64,000 nt of DNA from Nymphaea colorata (taxonomy: Eukaryota; Streptophyta; Magnoliopsida; Nymphaeales; Nymphaeaceae), in assembly GCF_008831285.2 (NCBI RefSeq), contig NC_045146.1:7948972-8012971 (forward strand). The letters run 5' to 3'. Position numbers and translations under genes: made by a program. The notes beneath the pieces are model-generated. The model saw nothing but the letters and a program-made list of their open reading frames with translations, did no database searches and was not told the DNA's origin. Below, one piece after another: positions 60,760 to 64,000 of the stretch (its first letter is position 1; the number at the start of each line of letters is the position of its first letter).

Positions 60760-61350
60760 GATTAATTAATTAATTAGGTGCCATATTACATCCTCCCTGG
60801 GACAAATTAATTCCAATCTTAATCGGTATTATATGTCAAATATTTCAACTTGGTCGAACCAAAGCTGACAGATCTTATTAATTTATCCCTTGAAACTATG
60901 TGTCTATTTAGTCCATTGGCCTTACTTTCCAATTAGGTGCTGCTTCTCTAACAGCCAATCCATCACGTCACTTTGCGTGTGTGGTTGTCTGTGTGCAAGT
61001 AGAAATATTATTGTAAATGGCCATCAATGTCATACTCGGATCGGACCGTATATTGCTAGTGTCGTATTTGAGTAACTGGATATAAACATGTCAAATTTGT
61101 GTCCCTTGTAAAAGAATTGGAAACAAGTGAAGCCAAACGGTTGGACTGGACTCTTTAAATAATGAATAGAGATTTGGGTCGCCGAGATTTCAGCTTATAA
61201 CTAGGCTATTCAACCATATGGGTGCTGCATTATTGAAATCGGTCTTGTTAATGGAAGAAGCGACCTTGCTGGTTTAGGTGGATTGGTTGTGAATAGACGA
61301 AGAAAGTTTGAAAAGAAATCTTGTTAAATAAATAAATGCAAAATTTATAA
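60760..61350 (-). repeat. right copy of the terminal redundancy of the viral insertion
   Basis: 591 bp matching 54032-54620 along its full length with scattered substitutions and small indels (for example the GATTTGGGTC(C/G)CCGAGATTTCAG block). It is followed at 61351 by unrelated, presumably host, DNA without a primer-binding site. In viral sense it is the first part of the insertion, just downstream of where the primer site would be. Confidence 0.85.
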
Positions 61351-64000
61351 GAATGACTGCGTGACACTTGAGAATGGGCCGTGAAATCAAATTGTTTTGC
61401 CATGCCAGCATGGTGCGTATTGGCCATGAGTGTCTTTGATTAAGAGAACTAATTAGTAGAACCAAATGGAGATGAGGAATGTATGTATCCAGCTGGTCAG
61501 GTCAGGCTGTGAGAGTTCCATCAGCAGTTCAATTCCTTAGGGCATTAAGTTTTTTGTGGCTAACTCGTGCTAAGCACCCATGCAGTTCTGAACTCTGCCC
61601 ACATTGAAGGGTAGAAAGAGGAGAAGGGTGGAGGGTAAGTCCCTCCCACTCGCACCCTCCAAGCCTTCCTTTTCGATTATTAGAATCCGCCACCGCTCTC
61701 TTGTCGTCATGTTATACAATAATAATCTGTTGTGGACCAACCTGACAGCGTGCCAGAAGCGGCCTGAACCCGAAGCCTTCCCGTGTCCCATTCATTGATT
61801 GGTGGTCCCCTCTACAGCAATACACGTGTTCCTTCCCACATGAAATGCTTCTCCATAACGTAACGTAGGTTAAAATGTAGAGCAGAACCTCTCAAACACG
61901 CACATGTACAAACCAGTTTTACGACGTACATGGTTCGATTCTTTTTAGAGTATTTCAAATTTGCTCTCCATCTCTATCTATAATATTGCACGAGATAAAG
62001 ATATGCTTTACAAACCTAGTTACGTGTACTGTTCTTCACAAACGCATAACAATCTTGGATTTCTAAGAGAAAAAAATAGTTCCTAAAGGTTATAAATTTT
62101 AATCTTGAATATAAAAAATTATCCTACATCTAAGTACAAGAAGTTGTTATAAGGTTATTCATTATAAGGAAAAAATGAAAAAAAAGAAAGGTCCATTAAC
62201 TTTTAGACAGCCATGTTTTACTGACCCAGTTTTGGATCTTGAGAGAGTAAAAAGGAAAGAGCAGGGCTTCAGCTCTCACTTGAGTGGTGGGAATTGAGAT
62301 AATCATCTTGCTGACATGGGAGTGTATATTCATTATCTCACCACTTTATGTTGTGGGCACACTTACCAAGTTAACATTTTCTCTAAGTATATACAATCTC
62401 ATGCCAAAGATGCAAGAAAAAGGAAAAGGCAGAGCTATACAGCACTAATTTTTATGTTTTATGAATTTGTTTCAATTTTAGGATAATTTCACAAGCGAAA
62501 GTGCTTTTCAAGTTGTCTTTTGCAAAAATAATTGGCTAAAAAGCCTCCCTCATTCATGCTGCTGAAGGAAGATAAGGGTTTAATTGAAAAGAGCTGCATG
62601 CTCCTAATACGTACATCTATGATTTCGCAAGCGCTTGCGTGAGGATGACGCGGAGGAAGAGGAGAGTCCGGACAAGGAAGAGAGAGAGACGTGATTTAAT
62701 TTAACATAGATCATGGTATCATTTGTTTCTTTTGCTCAATCGTCACATGGCACTCGTCCGTGCTGTAACGTGCGCCACTTGCTTGATCGCCCAGGATAAG
62801 AGACAAAATTTACAGTACGCCGAGATGTTTGAATAATGTGTCTCTCTTATGCTCTTCAATATGATAATGCTCTCTCTCTCTCTCTCTCGATCTTCCTGAA
62901 AGACAAAACGCCCACCGACTCGATGACAGGGAAAAAAATTCCACAGGAAAGTCGTCGAAAAACTCGTTTGTAGCTAAAAGGTGAAGAACGAACAGTGCTG
63001 ATTTCCCGACAATTATATATCTACGAAAGCCCAACGTTATGATAATAATATACTAGAAAATAGGCGGTCTAGTTAGGCGGCGCGCGTGATATAAGAAGCA
63101 AATGAAAAATATTGCAACTGTTTGAATGATTCTACTGTAAAAGCAAGGGCGGGTTGGATGTCATCTTCTACAGAAAAAACGGCATAAAGAATGGGCGTCA
63201 AAATGATCTTGTTTAGTGCTGTGCGTGGAAAGAACATGTTAACAGGAACAGAAGGATTTTCATAACGAAAAAACTCATGTTAGATATGCGACCAGACTTG
63301 AAGACTTCATGGCTACACAATTGCAAATCCTTCAAATATTCAGAATGGTTTTTGTAATCTCTCAAGTTCAATATGTCACTACAGATTCCAATTGTGTATG
63401 TGACCAGGAGAACCTTTTCTTATAATTGTTGACAAAATCGTTAACAAATGTTGATCATGCCTAAGCTTCGCACCTTCAATGGAAAAATATGATTTGCCTC
63501 ATTAGTCCTCTTAAATATATACACCAACATGAGTACATAAATAGCTACATTCAGTTAAGTTAGTGTGTACGTAATTGGCTACATACATCAACATTAGTAC
63601 ATACCTAATGTCTAAACTAGTCATCCAACTTCTTTATTAATGCTAGAAAGTTATTTACGAGAACCACAATTCGATTAACAAAATTAGGACGTACATTCTT
63701 CATGACAATTCTAGTAGAAAAAATATGGCAATTTTATTGATTTGGTTTTTAATTCGACAAAAGTTATTTTTATCGATTCTTCTGATTAACCATGAAAAAA
63801 TTAAGGTATTAAGGTAAGGCATTATTTTCATTACCTAGCTCTAAATAACCAAGTGTTATTTGTTAATTTCCCCCCCTTTTTCCTGCTTGCTATGGAAACT
63901 GGTTGCTAAATACTCAACTTTAATACAGAAACTTGACATTTAGAAGTGTGAACAGTAAGAATACTTTCTACATTTTTCTTACATTCAAAATATAACCTTT
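61351..64000. other. intergenic DNA, no gene recognised
   Basis: Only a CT microsatellite (62870-62888) and short frames are seen. The 61570-61798 stretch has overlapping frames on both strands without recognised motifs. Confidence 0.5.

Larger units (their letters stand above)
54032..61350 (-). mobile_element. endogenous caulimovirid (pararetrovirus) insertion with terminal redundancy
   Basis: On the minus strand, decayed pararetroviral domains follow each other from high to low coordinates: a Cys-rich zinc-finger-like segment (about 59.6 kb), an aspartic protease (59.1-59.4 kb), a reverse transcriptase (58.0-58.4 kb) and an RNase H (about 57.6 kb). A promoter-like TATATAAG (54830-54837) and a tRNA-iMet primer-binding site (54621-54632) come next. 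A 590-bp direct repeat bounds the insertion on both sides (54032-54620 and 60760-61350). There is no integrase. The RT/protease style resembles endogenous caulimovirids of the petuvirus/florendovirus type, but the genus is a guess. Frames are broken repeatedly, so the copy is an old, inactive relic. The repeat-to-repeat period is about 6.73 kb, a little below usual caulimovirid genome lengths, so some deletion is likely. Confidence 0.8.

Noticed and set aside
54032-61350. Reading the 590-bp direct repeats as LTRs of a gypsy-type retrotransposon
   Set aside because: In the coding direction the tRNA primer site lies before the left repeat instead of just after the right one. No integrase is seen, and the RT/protease motifs are caulimovirid-like.
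1-64000. tRNA, rRNA genes or CRISPR arrays
   Set aside because: None seen. The spaced repeats are microsatellites, tandem duplications or transposon subterminal arrays, and the TGGTATCAGAG hits are retroelement primer-binding sites, not tRNA genes.

Overview
This window is nuclear DNA of a flowering plant. It is AT-rich, has canonical GT-AG introns, and is dense in decayed transposons: hAT, Mutator-like, CACTA-like, LINE and copia types, plus an endogenous caulimovirid. Very long introns packed with repeats suggest a repeat-rich lineage such as a magnoliid, an early-diverging angiosperm or a basal eudicot. The sequence alone does not fix the species.

The only intact host gene I can support is a ZIFL-type major facilitator transporter on the minus strand (27170-46850). 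Seventeen coding exons join in frame, by inspection, into about 494 codons. Its promoter and leader probably lie in the GC-richer stretch at about 47-48.75 kb.

Layout. 1-8.4 kb: AT-rich DNA with microsatellites, minisatellites and an LTR-like minus-strand promoter region. 8.457-14.373 kb: a 5.9-kb hAT transposon with an exact 8-bp target-site duplication. It holds a truncated BED-finger transposase and pieces of at least three, probably four, unrelated host genes: a prostaglandin-E-synthase-2-like thioredoxin-fold protein, a NUP50-like nucleoporin (tentative), GCN1/ILITYHIA and an ADR1-like NLR. 14.5-18.9 kb: a decayed LINE on the minus strand. 21.452-22.490 kb: a second, small hAT element with a perfect 8-bp duplication. 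24.3-26.05 kb: a copia LTR with primer-binding site, followed by CACTA-like subterminal repeats. 27-47 kb: the ZIFL gene, whose introns carry a Mutator-like element, a hAT end, local duplications and microsatellites. 49.8-52.9 kb: a local duplication with a foldback element in one copy. 54.03-61.35 kb: an endogenous caulimovirid on the minus strand with protease, reverse transcriptase and RNase H remnants. It is bounded by two ~590-bp direct repeats that meet a tRNA-iMet primer-binding site exactly, as expected if slightly more than one circular genome was integrated. 61.35-64 kb: no gene recognised.

The two most notable objects are the multi-gene-capturing hAT element and the terminally redundant viral insertion. 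All alignments and splice sites were judged by eye, so similarity statements are qualitative.
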